Origin: Paenibacillus woosongensis
Lineage (GTDB): Bacteria > Bacillota > Bacilli > Paenibacillales > Paenibacillaceae
Direction: 5' to 3'
Assembly: GCF_030122845.1 (NCBI RefSeq)
Contig: NZ_CP126084.1
Coordinates: forward strand, 682,001 to 746,000
DNA length: 64,000 nucleotides
Below, piece by piece: positions 1-8,708 of this stretch. A program made the translations under genes and the position numbers. The notes under the pieces were generated by a model. That model was not told the DNA's origin. It saw only the letters and a list, made by a program, of their open reading frames with translations, and searched no databases. Numbering within the stretch: the stretch's first letter is position 1; each line of letters begins with the position of its first letter.

Positions 1-314
1 AAATCCTTAAAGCCGAGGGGGACAAGGAAGCGCGGATTCGCGAAGCGGAAGGTTTGCGTCAAGCTCAAGAGCTGGAAGCGCTCGGGGAAGCCAAGGCGAT
101 TGAAGCGGTTGCCGCAGCTGAGAAGTCCAGAATCCAGATGCTGCGTGAAGCTGGCCTGGATGAGCAGGTGCTTGCATACCGTTCCTTCGAGGCATTAACC
201 GAAGTGTCCAAAGGACCTGCGAACAAAGTGTTCATTCCTTCCAATGCGATCGAAACGCTGGGCAGCATTGGCGCGATTGGCGAAATGTTCAAGAACAAAG
301 AAGGCAAGAAATAA
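1..314 (+). CDS. Flotillin-like SPFH/band 7 protein, C-terminal part
   Basis: Only the last 103 codons are present; the gene begins before the window (frame starts at base 3). The visible part is an Ala/Glu/Lys-rich helix with repeated EA pairs (AEGDKEARIREAEG, EALGEAKAIEAVAAAEKSR), which is the coiled-coil typical of the C-terminal half of flotillins, followed by a tail with VFIPSNAIETLGSIGAIGEMF. Flotillins are membrane scaffold proteins that organise lipid domains in Bacillota. The N-terminal SPFH domain that would prove the family is not in view, so the assignment rests on the coiled-coil and tail. A strong terminator follows directly. Confidence 0.75.
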   Translation, partial: ILKAEGDKEARIREAEGLRQAQELEALGEAKAIEAVAAAEKSRIQMLREAGLDEQVLAYRSFEALTEVSKGPANKVFIPSNAIETLGSIGAIGEMFKNKEGKK

Positions 315-329
315 TCTAAATTATAGATG

Positions 330-383
330 AAAGGGGCTGTCCCAGAAGTCATCATAGATGACGGAGGGGCGCCCCTTTTTTTT
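330..383 (+). terminator. Rho-independent terminator of the flotillin-like gene
   Basis: GAAAGGGGC at the 5' arm pairs with GCGCCCCTTT at the 3' arm across a loop of about 30 nt, followed by a run of eight T. It lies 15 nt after the flotillin stop codon. Confidence 0.8.
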
Positions 384-742
384 AGAAAGCTGTCCGTTTC
401 TGCGGAATCAATTTCTCCCTTGCCTGCATTTCGTTCTATAGCTCATCTTATATAAGCTTACGGACTCGAACGTTAAGCTGTCGTACACTAAGCTGTCGAA
501 CATTAAATGGAATTCATGTATCTAAGTATGCTCTAAACGAATGTTTCAGGGAATTAGATGGATTTTATGCTCTTAAAATCAAGAATCCAGCCTATGATGG
601 ACAGTTCTCTTCTTCTAACGGCATGATATCCATTTAAATCTACTTTCCTTTCTTTGCCGCAGAATCTAACTACCATAAATCCATTTAGAACGAGAAAAGC
701 CGTGGTTCATGCTCGGCGTAAATGGGAGGTAGAGAGCGCTGG
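384..742. other. Gene-free intergenic region with degenerate inverted motifs
   Basis: No convincing reading frame on either strand. It holds loosely repeated motifs of the type TTAGATGGATTTTATG (near 554) and its inverse CATAAATCCATTTAGA (near 674), plus TAAATGGAATTCATG near 506. This resembles in style, though not in exact sequence, the 191-bp dispersed element found twice later in the window. Confidence 0.4.
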
Positions 743-1563
743 TCACATTAAGGGCAACCGGTCGTTCCGCAAATGAGCATGTAATTTTTCTAAGAACATT
801 AGATGAATATCAAATTGATAATCATCAGCAAGGATAAGGACTAGCCCTTCAACTACATGCAGTGCATTCGCATAGGCATGATATAAATCTTCTTTATCTA
901 ACCTTGAGGTCATTGAAGCATACTCACCATACGCCTTTTCTGAAAGATCAGCTTCTAAGTTTTTTGTAGCGTTAAGCCAACGTTCTACGTCTTTTCACGA
1001 ATCCTGATTAATTGTAAAACGTACTTTTGAACATATGTCAGACATTCCAGCGAACGTGCAGTTTCCCCTCTTTTTAAAACATTGATGCCCATGATCCATA
1101 CGTTCACTAAGTTATTAAAAGCAAAATTGACATTTTCATTTGTCATTCTTTCTGGCCCGTCACCCTTTAGATCATCTAAACATGCTTTTAATTTGCCTGT
1201 AGCATCATAAATAAACATGGATTCTGTGTCAGGGAACACACCTGTCTCTTTAAATGTCTTAATAACTTCAATCTCAGATTCTGGCTGGAAATGAAACTCT
1301 CCTCTAATTAAATTGGAAAACACGACAACCTCAGTTCCAAATTCATTAAAAAAGAGTAAATCATAAGGGGCAATATCCTTCATCCAGTCAGAAGACTCAA
1401 ACTGCCCCATCTCCGTATTTTTTAAATAGATATAAAACTCAACATCCGAGTATTTGTCCCCTTCACCTTTTGTAAACGATCCATACATCATGCATGCAGA
1501 AATACGTGGATCAGTCTCACACTTTTCTTTAACTACACTAATTAATTTTTCCTGGAATAGCAT
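743..1563 (-). pseudogene. Lincosamide nucleotidyltransferase-like gene, broken by a one-base frameshift
   Basis: The product resembles the Lnu(B)/Lnu(F) lincosamide nucleotidyltransferases, which inactivate lincomycin and clindamycin by adding AMP. The nucleotidyltransferase core is clear: MYGSFTKGEGDKYSDVEFY gives the GS and DxE metal-binding pattern, then YDLLFFNEFGTEVV and IRGEFHF. The frame stops at 985 after LRIREKT, but the adjacent frame continues without a break as DVERWLNATKNLE...RLDKEDLYHAYAN to a stop at 743. One extra A in the A4 run (T4 on the + strand, 992-995) restores a protein of about 273 residues, the family's usual length. The ATG at 1563 is chosen over TTG at 1569 because it is 11 nt from GGGAGG and matches family N-termini. 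Either a real pseudogene or a homopolymer sequencing error. Confidence 0.8.
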
Positions 1564-1713
1564 ATACAAAATAACCTCCCAATTTTTAAATAATTAAAGG
1601 GAATTTTGCATATCTACTACGGGGCAACATGAGCAGCACATATCTAATGCTCCTTTCATTAACATCCCATTGATCATATCAAACTTATGAATATGCCGAC
1701 AATTAGGCGAGAA

Positions 1714-1752
1714 AAGAGGATATATGTTCATGTAGTGAACATATATCCTCTT
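1714..1752 (-). terminator. Terminator of the pspC-pspA operon
   Basis: A perfect 17-bp stem (AAGAGGATATATGTTCA and its complement) around a 5-nt loop. Read on the minus strand it is followed by TTTTC, so it best serves pspA, which ends about 60 nt upstream on that strand. Confidence 0.75.
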
Positions 1753-1810
1753 ATTAGCTTAGTCTATTTAACTCAAAGGGACTATTTCGCTTGTTGATGC
1801 GATGGAGCGA

Positions 1811-2479
1811 TTATTTGTTTTTATCGGAGGACAGCTGATCCTTCAAACGCTGCAGTTCCTCGCTTACAGCCGGGTCATTGTCAGGGTTCGCCGTGTCTGC
1901 GGAGAAGGGGCTATAGCCGGATTTGGCCATGGCGGCCTCCCATTCGGAAATTTTCTCCTCCATGCGCTCGAAGCCTTTTGCTGCTGCCCCGCTAAAGGTG
2001 CCGTAGCTGGAATTCGGGCTTTCCGCGCTGCTGGATTGCTCCACCTTGCGTGCGCGTTCTGCCAGCTCTTTGCGTTTTTCTTTTAAGCGGGCCAGCTCTT
2101 CCTTTGCTTCCTTCAAACGCAGCTCCAATTCGAACACTTGGCTCTCGGCCTGCTTGGCGTTAGCCGCGAATTGCTCGGCCTCGTCTTGATAATGGATTTT
2201 GGCTACGGCAGCGCGGCGGGCAGCCTCTTCATTACCGGCAGTTAATGCTTCCAGCGCCTTTTGTTCCTGCAGCTGGGCATTGCGCGCGGCTTCAAGGCTC
2301 TTCTGCTCACTCACTTTAGCGGCGGTTTTGCGCTCGCGAAGCAAATTCTCTTTTGCGGCAATATCCTCTTCCAGGTTTCTTAAGTACTGTCCTGTCATCA
2401 GGATCGGATCCTCCAGTTTGTTCAGTACCTCGTGAATCGTTGCTTTCGTCAAGTTGGATAGTCTGTTCAATATGCTCAT
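1811..2479 (-). CDS. pspA: PspA/IM30-family phage shock protein A
   Basis: A 222-residue, almost wholly helical protein starting MSILNRLSNLTKATIHEVLNKLEDP, the amphipathic N-terminal helix and short linker typical of PspA/IM30/Vipp1. The rest is a long coiled coil rich in Glu, Lys, Ala and Gln (about residues 28-150). PspA binds stressed inner membrane and assembles into ESCRT-III-like oligomers that limit proton leakage. It lies 63 nt downstream of pspC in the same orientation, with RBS GGAG before the ATG, so the two are probably one operon. The C-terminal 60 residues are low in hydrophobics and specific to this lineage. Confidence 0.92.
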   Translation of the reverse strand: MSILNRLSNLTKATIHEVLNKLEDPILMTGQYLRNLEEDIAAKENLLRERKTAAKVSEQKSLEAARNAQLQEQKALEALTAGNEEAARRAAVAKIHYQDEAEQFAANAKQAESQVFELELRLKEAKEELARLKEKRKELAERARKVEQSSSAESPNSSYGTFSGAAAKGFERMEEKISEWEAAMAKSGYSPFSADTANPDNDPAVSEELQRLKDQLSSDKNK

Positions 2480-2542
2480 GTTCAGGACTCCTTTTTATTG
2501 TATATTTTTAACAGCTTAAATCATGAATGGGGTTAAAAAATG

Positions 2543-2788
2543 TTAGAATTTCGAGTAATGCTCATCATAACCGTAATCGTTGTAATCGTAGTGCAGGCCG
2601 GCAGGTTCTTTAGGAACGATCAGGCTGGCGATAAGGTAGATGGCCACGACGGTGCCGAAGCTGCAAATCGCTGCGACCAGGGCAATTAGACGAACTACGG
2701 TCGAATCTATGTTGAAATAGCGGGCAATACCTCCGCAAAGACCGGAGATTTGCTTATCTGTTCTCGAACGGTACAATTTCTTCATCAT
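2543..2788 (-). CDS. PspC-domain membrane protein
   Basis: An 81-residue protein with the complete PspC signature: a basic start ([19 protein letters not shown]) with [14 protein letters not shown], then one membrane segment (about residues 34-58, [25 protein letters not shown]). PspC proteins sit in the cytoplasmic membrane and help recruit or signal to PspA under envelope stress. It is the first gene of a two-gene operon with pspA. The tail [15 protein letters not shown] is rich in Tyr and Asp. The start used here (Met-Met) is preceded only by a weak GTGAG-type RBS. Confidence 0.9.
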   Translation of the reverse strand: MMKKLYRSRTDKQISGLCGGIARYFNIDSTVVRLIALVAAICSFGTVVAIYLIASLIVPKEPAGLHYDYNDYGYDEHYSKF

Positions 2789-2897
2789 ACTTCACTCACT
2801 TTCATATATTGTCATCGGGATGGTGCAATCCGTTGTTTATGACTTTATTTTATCGATTTTTCGGGAGTGGCATAACCGGCTGGGGACGGTTTTTGAC

Positions 2898-2913
2898 CCC
2901 GACCATAGTCGGG
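2898..2913. promoter_or_regulatory. Short inverted repeat upstream of the flavin reductase gene
   Basis: CCCGAC-CATA-GTCGGG, a perfect 6-bp inverted repeat in the 190-bp gap between divergent pspC and the flavodoxin-type gene. Its position suits an operator for either gene, but no regulator is known to match it. Confidence 0.25.
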
Positions 2914-2978
2914 TTGGTTCCTCGCCAGAAGGTGGGGGGGCAAGCAGCAACAAATATATAAGTGAAGGAGTGGACCGC

Positions 2979-3530
2979 ATGAGGATCGCAGTTCTGCATG
3001 GAAGTACGAGAGAAGAGGGCAATACGGAAGCGCTGACGGAGATTGTGCTGGATGGGCTGGAGCGAACGGATATTTATCTCAGGGGAAAAACGATAAGGCC
3101 GATTCATGACCAGAGGCATGAGGAGGGCGGATTCGACCCTGTCGACGACGATTATGACGGTATCGTTCAGGATGTGCTGGAGCACGATATTCTCGTGTTC
3201 ACTACACCGGTGTATTGGTACGGACCCTCGGGGATATTAAAAAACTTCATCGACCGCTGGTCGCAGAGCCTTCGCGACACCCGGTATAATTTCAAAGAAG
3301 CCATGGCGAAGAAGAAGGCCTATGTTATCGTCGTGGGGGGAGACAATCCGCGGATCAAGGCGCTGCCGCTCATTCAGATGCTTAAATACACTTTCGATTT
3401 CGTGGGCATGCCGCTGGAAGGTTATGTCATCGGTAAAGCCAGCCGGCCTGGCGATATTAAAGGCGATTCACGGGCGCTTGCGGAGGCGCAATGGTTAAAC
3501 CGCGAGTTGAAGAAAGAGGCCGGTTGTTAA
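2979..3530 (+). CDS. NAD(P)H-dependent FMN reductase / flavodoxin-like oxidoreductase
   Basis: A 183-residue flavodoxin-fold protein. The N-terminal phosphate-binding loop HGSTREEGNTE (about residues 7-17) binds the FMN phosphate, and PVYWYGPSGILKNFIDRW (about residues 77-94) is the second FMN-contacting loop with the aromatic residues usual in this family. Such enzymes reduce quinones, azo dyes or free flavin with NAD(P)H; the substrate cannot be told from sequence. The ATG at 2979 is chosen because AAGGAG lies 9 nt upstream; a longer frame upstream has no RBS. It stands alone, divergent from pspC. Confidence 0.85.
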   Translation: MRIAVLHGSTREEGNTEALTEIVLDGLERTDIYLRGKTIRPIHDQRHEEGGFDPVDDDYDGIVQDVLEHDILVFTTPVYWYGPSGILKNFIDRWSQSLRDTRYNFKEAMAKKKAYVIVVGGDNPRIKALPLIQMLKYTFDFVGMPLEGYVIGKASRPGDIKGDSRALAEAQWLNRELKKEAGC

Positions 3531-3608
3531 AGGAAAGCAAGCGATTATGGGTTTAACTCTTGCAAATTGGGCTCCAGTGGGGTAGAAGCGCTTGGGCCGG
3601 CGGTTTTT

Positions 3609-3640
3609 AGCACCGCGCGAGTCTCCCGGCGCGCGGTGCT
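3609..3640. other. Strong GC-rich hairpin after the flavin reductase gene
   Basis: AGCACCGCGCG pairs perfectly with CGCGCGGTGCT across 10 nt. No U-run follows on either strand, so it is not a canonical terminator; it may protect the 3' end of the preceding transcript. Confidence 0.4.
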
Positions 3641-3808
3641 TGGCCTTCCGAAATTCGGCCGATTGGTGTTCGCGCATTATACAGTTTTAACATTGCAGGA
3701 TTATGATAAGCGTATGGTTAATTATATTTTGTGAAAGTACACAGAAGAGAAGCTTACAAGGGGCAAGTGCAAGCATAACAGGGAGAACGCAGGGAGGACG
3801 GGTATAAC

Positions 3809-4546
3809 ATGACCAAAGTGATTAATTTTGCGCATCGGGGCGCGGCGGGCCATTGTCCCGAGAATACGATGATCGCTTTCAAACGTGCTTTGGAGCTAGG
3901 GGCGACTGGGATCGAGACGGATGTACAAATGACGAAGGACGGGCATCCGGTGCTGATTCACGACGAGACGCTGCATCGCACGGCAGGTTCGCCGGAGTGG
4001 GTCAAGGATGTCACGCTGGCGGAGCTGTCAGCGAAGGAGGCGGGTTCATGGTTTCATGAAGATTACCGCGGAGAGAGAATCCCGACGCTGGAGCAGCTGC
4101 TTGAGCTTGTTGAGCCGCGCGACACGATCATTAATTTGGAACTGAAAAATGGGGTTGTCCAATATCCAGAACTTGAGAGCAAAGTAATAGACATGGTTCG
4201 CCGTTTTGGATTGTCCGAGCGCGTGATTATTTCCAGCTTCAATCACTATTCGCTTGTGGAGTGCAAGCGGATCGCTCCAGAAATTCGCACGGGGATTTTG
4301 TATATGGAGGGGCTGTACGAGCCATGGGATTATGCGAAGCGCATCGGTGCGGACGCCTTGCACGCCTTCCAGTACGCCGTCATTCCCGAGCTTGTCGCCG
4401 CGGCTTCGGAGCAGGGCATATCGTATCATCCGTTCACGGTTAATGAGAAGGCCGAAATGCAAGCGTTGATCCGTGCAGGCGTTGGCGGGATCATTACGGA
4501 TTATCCCGACCGTTTGGCCGAGCTTCTGACGGCTGAAGGGGGTTAA
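3809..4546 (+). CDS. Glycerophosphodiester phosphodiesterase
   Basis: A 245-residue cytoplasmic-type GDPD (no signal peptide). It hydrolyses glycerophosphodiesters to glycerol-3-phosphate and an alcohol. The catalytic HR pair is in FAHRGAAGHCPENT (residues 8-21), and the metal-binding block follows in IETDVQMTKDGHPVLIHDE. The C-terminal barrel strand reads GVGGIITDYPDRLAELL, as in the UgpQ/YqiK branch. The ATG follows AGGGAGG at good spacing. The next gene, an MFS transporter, begins 4 nt after the stop, so the two are co-transcribed and probably share a substrate or product. Confidence 0.92.
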   Translation: MTKVINFAHRGAAGHCPENTMIAFKRALELGATGIETDVQMTKDGHPVLIHDETLHRTAGSPEWVKDVTLAELSAKEAGSWFHEDYRGERIPTLEQLLELVEPRDTIINLELKNGVVQYPELESKVIDMVRRFGLSERVIISSFNHYSLVECKRIAPEIRTGILYMEGLYEPWDYAKRIGADALHAFQYAVIPELVAAASEQGISYHPFTVNEKAEMQALIRAGVGGIITDYPDRLAELLTAEGG

Positions 4547-4550
4547 TGGG

Positions 4551-5786
4551 ATGAGAAAAACGTGGCTGCTCGGTCTCGGCTTCCTCAGCATCAGCATGAC
4601 GTGGGCGCTGTATAATGCGTTTGTGCCGCTTTTCTTGGCCAACTATTTAAAAAGCGCTGCCATGATCGGCTTCATGATGACGATCGATAATTATTTTGCC
4701 ATGTTCCTGCAGCCGTGGATCGGTCACCGCAGCGACAAGACGCGCAGCAAGTATGGGAGGCGGATGCCTTATTTGCTGATCGGCATGCCGCTTGGCGCCG
4801 TGTTTGCCACGTTGATCCCGCTACATACCGGTTTTGTGGCCTTGGTGCTGTTTATGGTGCTGATGAACCTTTCCATGAGCATCTTCCGTTCTCCTACGGT
4901 GGCGCTCATGCCGGACATTACGCCAGAGAACAGCCGTACCCAAGCTAATGGAATTATTAATTTCATGGGCGGTCTCGGCTCGATTCTAGCTTTTGGCCTT
5001 GGCGCGCCGCTATACAAGCAGGCACCGTATTTGCCGTTTCTGTGCGCCGGGCTGGTTATGCTGTTTTCTCTAGTCATCCTGAAGAGCTTCATTAAGGAGC
5101 CCATAGTTCTGACGGGTTATGGCGATGGCAGCAGCAATCCGTTCCGGGCCGAGAGGGAGACCCGCACCCCGATACGAATCAAAGACCAGTTCGACCGCAC
5201 GACATTGTTCATTTTAGGAGCGATCTTTTTCTGGTTCGTTGCTTATCAAGGGGTGGAAGCGCTGTTTACGCTCTATGGGACAAAATATATCGGCATGAGC
5301 GACAACGACGCGGCCTTCTCACTAACGTTCTTCTCCCTGGCATTTCTGGCATTTGCGCTGCCCAGCGGATGGCTTGGCGCCAAATACGGCAAGAAGAGAA
5401 TCATTGCGCTTGGCGTGCTGGGCTTGTTCGTCATTTTCGGCTCGCTCGTCTTCGTGAAGTCTGTGCTCCTCCTTCGTGTGCTGCTGGTCGTCGGCGGGTT
5501 GTTCTGGGCCTGTATCAACATTAACTCGTACCCGTGGATCGTTGCGACGGGGCGGGAGGAGAGCATCGGGACACGAACCGGGATTTATTACTTCGTTTCC
5601 TCGCTGGCAGCCATCAGTTCCCCGCCTGTGCTCGGCTGGATCATCGATATGTTCGGATATTCGGCGCTATTCGCAAGCGCTTCGCTCGGGATGCTGCTGG
5701 CCGCTCTCTGCTTGATTGGCGCAAGGAACGACAATCGCTCCGCAGGCACGGGAGCTATCGATCAGGCTCCTCCGGCGATTCAATAG
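4551..5786 (+). CDS. MFS transporter
   Basis: A 411-residue integral membrane protein with about 12 hydrophobic segments. The cytoplasmic loop between helices 2 and 3 reads GHRSDKTRSKYGRRMPYL, the D-x5-G-[RK]-R-[RK] motif A of major facilitator proteins in the form seen in the glycoside-pentoside-hexuronide/SLC45-like branch. The family moves sugars or related solutes with a cation. It overlaps no gene but sits 4 nt after the glycerophosphodiesterase, so a glycerol- or sugar-derived substrate is a reasonable inference. A terminator shared with the convergent ycnI gene follows. Confidence 0.88.
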   Translation: MRKTWLLGLGFLSISMTWALYNAFVPLFLANYLKSAAMIGFMMTIDNYFAMFLQPWIGHRSDKTRSKYGRRMPYLLIGMPLGAVFATLIPLHTGFVALVLFMVLMNLSMSIFRSPTVALMPDITPENSRTQANGIINFMGGLGSILAFGLGAPLYKQAPYLPFLCAGLVMLFSLVILKSFIKEPIVLTGYGDGSSNPFRAERETRTPIRIKDQFDRTTLFILGAIFFWFVAYQGVEALFTLYGTKYIGMSDNDAAFSLTFFSLAFLAFALPSGWLGAKYGKKRIIALGVLGLFVIFGSLVFVKSVLLLRVLLVVGGLFWACININSYPWIVATGREESIGTRTGIYYFVSSLAAISSPPVLGWIIDMFGYSALFASASLGMLLAALCLIGARNDNRSAGTGAIDQAPPAIQ

Positions 5787-5799
5787 CTTTTAGGACATA

Positions 5800-5845
5800 A
5801 AAAACTCGGCGCTAGCGTCATTTGACGTAAGCGTCCGAGTTTTTG
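5800..5845. terminator. Bidirectional terminator between the MFS gene and ycnI
   Basis: AAAAAACTCGG pairs with CCGAGTTTTT, with an inner AGCGTCA/TGACGT stem. A-run and T-run on opposite sides let it serve both convergent genes. Confidence 0.8.
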
Positions 5846-5865
5846 AGTTTTTGGCATTTGGAGAT

Positions 5866-6645
5866 TTAGGCGGATTTCTTCCTGCCGCTAATCGCAAGGC
5901 CTAAGGCAATTAACGAGATCAACAGGGCGGCTGACGCCAGCACGATAGTCCATGTGCTTGCAGAGCTTGCGCTTTCTGCAGCTTCCGTCACAGGTGCAGC
6001 GCTAGTCTCGGCAGCGTCGGTGCTGCTGTGTGTCGCTGTATTTTCAGCGGCATTTTCTGCTTGCCCGGCGTTGCCGCTGGTGGCTTGATTTTGGTCGTGA
6101 TCGTGGCTGTGCGAGTGGTTTGCGCTGTCTGCGGCGGAACCGGCATCTGGGCTTGAAGAGACTGCGGTGATGGAATGCGGCTTCTCGCTGCCTTCATCCC
6201 CCGTCCACTCGACAATGCTGCCATCGCTATAGTATTGGTAAGCATCCCATGCCAATTCGGCATCGCTGTCCGGATTTTTGGCGACGAAATCGAACTGCTG
6301 GAACTCGCCAGGCTTAATGCCTTCGCCCTCTGATGTCCAGGTGACGACAGTAACTTTATCCGAGCTGTCTTTCGTTAGCTCTACCTTCCAGTCCGGAATG
6401 GCGCGGTATTGCTTGAAATCCAGGCCTTCGGGAATTTTCAGGGATACTTTGACCGTAGGAATGTCTTTCTCAACGGGAACCTTGATCGTGTAAGTCTCCC
6501 AGGCTCCGGGAGCTGTGGTGCCCGGTTTGACGGTGACGTGCGCGCTGGCGATGCTGGCAAACAGCAGCAGGCATGCGGCCATGGCTGGAGCCAGAGCTAT
6601 TGCTTTTGTAAGCATGGCGGAAAAGGATTGAACTTTTTGTTTCAT
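5866..6645 (-). CDS. ycnI: YcnI-like copper-binding protein
   Basis: A 259-residue exported, C-terminally anchored protein. A signal peptide ends at SIASA, leaving His as the first residue of the mature chain (HVTVKPG), the arrangement of the copper-binding His brace in B. subtilis YcnI; the conserved Trp lies close by in GAWETYT. The domain ends near residue 165. A low-complexity Ser/Ala/Thr spacer with a His cluster (NHSHSHDHDQNQ) leads to a C-terminal membrane helix and KKSA tail. It is downstream of ycnJ, 50 nt away, in the same orientation, so the two form a copper uptake/handling operon. The His cluster in the spacer may add metal binding (inference). Confidence 0.9.
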   Translation of the reverse strand: MKQKVQSFSAMLTKAIALAPAMAACLLLFASIASAHVTVKPGTTAPGAWETYTIKVPVEKDIPTVKVSLKIPEGLDFKQYRAIPDWKVELTKDSSDKVTVVTWTSEGEGIKPGEFQQFDFVAKNPDSDAELAWDAYQYYSDGSIVEWTGDEGSEKPHSITAVSSSPDAGSAADSANHSHSHDHDQNQATSGNAGQAENAAENTATHSSTDAAETSAAPVTEAAESASSASTWTIVLASAALLISLIALGLAISGRKKSA

Positions 6646-6694
6646 AACGCTGAAAATCTCCTTTGCAATTTTTTATTTATAGTGAAGTTAGAAA

Positions 6695-8443
6695 TCACTT
6701 GTTGCCGACTTGAAAGGTGAAGCTGCTATCAACCGTATCCAGCGATGACAGCAGAATATGAACGTGAAGCCTCCAACTGCCGCCCATTGTCACGATCGTA
6801 TTTCCGCTTAGTGGGATAGAACCGTTCTTTCCTGGGATTACAAGTTCGATCGTTCCCATGTCCATGTCGAGGGAGGCTAGTGTTAGCGTGATTTGCTCGA
6901 TGCCGTTTAGCGGTTCCTGCTCGCGATCCAGGGCGGTCACCTCAAAGCGGTTCTCGCCGACGGTATTCGGCGATACTTGTACAGAGATGTGGTAGCCGTC
7001 CGCGGTTACGGCTTTCAACTGAATCGGACCCGGGCTGGACAGAGCCGTCGGCATATTCGATAGAACTGCAGCCAGAATGAGCACGATCAATCCGGTCACG
7101 AATTCGATCCACACCCCACGGCCCAGGGGCCGGGTCTGCCTGCGGCCGCGCATGAACGCGGAAAGGCCAAGAGCCAGCATAACCAGCGTCAGTCCGCTTT
7201 TCGCAAGGAGGATGAGCCCGTAATTACTGTGCAGCAGCGCATACCATGTAGGTATATGGAGCAAACCGGCGTAGACCCCGGAACAGAGCAGTATAGCAAC
7301 GCAGCCTGCAGCTAGAATAGAGAAGCGGCGGATGGCCTCCCAATATATTTGACTCCTGGAGCCGGATGAGCTTCGCGTTGCTCCTGCGGCAGCAGGCAAT
7401 AGTAAAGCGAGCGAGAGCAGCCCTCCCAGCCATAGGAAGGAGGAAGCCTGGTGCAGGAAGTTCATGGTGATTGCTATACTTCTTCCGTTCGCGGCTGCGG
7501 CGTGGCCGATAAACGATTTGGCGAGCAGAATGCCAAGGGTGGCCAGGAGTGCGGCCGCCGCGGTTAGATCCGCTGCCAAGCGGTTTTGTTTTTTCGTAAA
7601 AATGATAAGTATGGTGGTCAGTCCGGCCAGTATGAGCAGCAGTATCATCTCGGCAATCCAGGCTTTGCCGAACGAAGTAAGGCTGAGCGTATCCTTGATC
7701 CAAGCCGGATTCCAAGCTTGGCTCCACGGAACTCCGGCATCGCTCGCCGTCTGCTGCGGCAAGCTCAGCCCGATTCCGGCCGCAGCCAGGAGGAGAGATA
7801 GAATGAGAAGCTGTTTGCTTCGCTGCCACACCGGCGATTTTGCCAAAGCATAAGGATGATTCTGGCGTCGTCGGGCAGCAGACTCGGCATTGGATCTGCG
7901 GTACGGCCAGAGCAGCAAATGAAAGAGAAGCACGCCAATATATATCGCTAAGCCGCTATATTGGAGCCAACGAAGAAGAAGGAGGCTAAGCTTGGGCCAA
8001 TCCTGTCCTTGGCTGCTGCCGGGTTGATTCGCTGCCGCAGGGTTGTGGGCGGCTGCTGCGGCATCCCCGATGATAAAAGGGAATGTTCCGGTGACCGTAT
8101 GGCCATCGCTGGACAGCACTTTGTAATTTACGGTATAAATCCCGTCCGGCAGCTCAGGCCTCAGATCCGCGATTAATCTGGCCGAATTGGCGTCATCCAT
8201 TCGGGATTCTCCTGCGGTGGCTTGCTGGCCGGATGGATCGGTGACTTGAATCGAGTGAAACGCCTGTTCGATCGGCTCGTTAAAGGTAATGCTGACCTGA
8301 GCGGGAGCTTCCTTGAGTACTTCGTTCTCTCCGGGAGAGGATGCTACAACATAGGCATGGGCGGAAACGGATGCAGGAAGGGAGAACAGAAGGCAGTAAA
8401 GCGTGAGTGAAATTAGCGCCTTGGCTGCGTGCCGTTTTTTCAA
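6695..8443 (-). CDS. ycnJ: CopC-CopD fusion copper transport protein YcnJ
   Basis: A two-part protein of about 582 residues. After a signal peptide ending SVSA, the mature chain starts HAYVVASSPGENEVL and holds a CopC domain with the second copper His in SSDGHTVTGTFPF. A low-complexity linker leads to a CopD domain with about eight membrane segments and a YtkA-like C-terminal extracellular domain (LDMDMGTIELVIPG, GSWRLHVHI). YcnJ imports copper in Bacillus. The GTG at 8455 overlaps its own RBS, so TTG at 8443, 11 nt from AAGGAG, is preferred. Followed by ycnI. Confidence 0.9.
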   Translation of the reverse strand: MKKRHAAKALISLTLYCLLFSLPASVSAHAYVVASSPGENEVLKEAPAQVSITFNEPIEQAFHSIQVTDPSGQQATAGESRMDDANSARLIADLRPELPDGIYTVNYKVLSSDGHTVTGTFPFIIGDAAAAAHNPAAANQPGSSQGQDWPKLSLLLLRWLQYSGLAIYIGVLLFHLLLWPYRRSNAESAARRRQNHPYALAKSPVWQRSKQLLILSLLLAAAGIGLSLPQQTASDAGVPWSQAWNPAWIKDTLSLTSFGKAWIAEMILLLILAGLTTILIIFTKKQNRLAADLTAAAALLATLGILLAKSFIGHAAAANGRSIAITMNFLHQASSFLWLGGLLSLALLLPAAAGATRSSSGSRSQIYWEAIRRFSILAAGCVAILLCSGVYAGLLHIPTWYALLHSNYGLILLAKSGLTLVMLALGLSAFMRGRRQTRPLGRGVWIEFVTGLIVLILAAVLSNMPTALSSPGPIQLKAVTADGYHISVQVSPNTVGENRFEVTALDREQEPLNGIEQITLTLASLDMDMGTIELVIPGKNGSIPLSGNTIVTMGGSWRLHVHILLSSLDTVDSSFTFQVGNK

Positions 8444-8708
8444 TGCAGGGATCACTCCTTTTTACTAACTTGCAGTAACATATTTCACAATGCACTTCAT
8501 TTTACAGTTATTTTTTTGGGGAGAATATGACCTTATCGGGCTATATTAGAGGGACTAAAAACGGAAAAATTGACATTTTTGTGAAATCTTTTGGGCGAGG
8601 TCCGTTATAACGGGTGAAGTAATGCCTAACTTATGAGGCTAAAGATTTAAAAATGACCCATAGTAAGATAAAATAATTACGATCTAATTTTGAAGGAGGA
8701 TACGTAAA

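Noticed and set aside
3609-3640. Terminator of the flavin reductase gene
   Set aside because: The stem is strong but neither strand has a U-run after it, so it is listed only as a hairpin.
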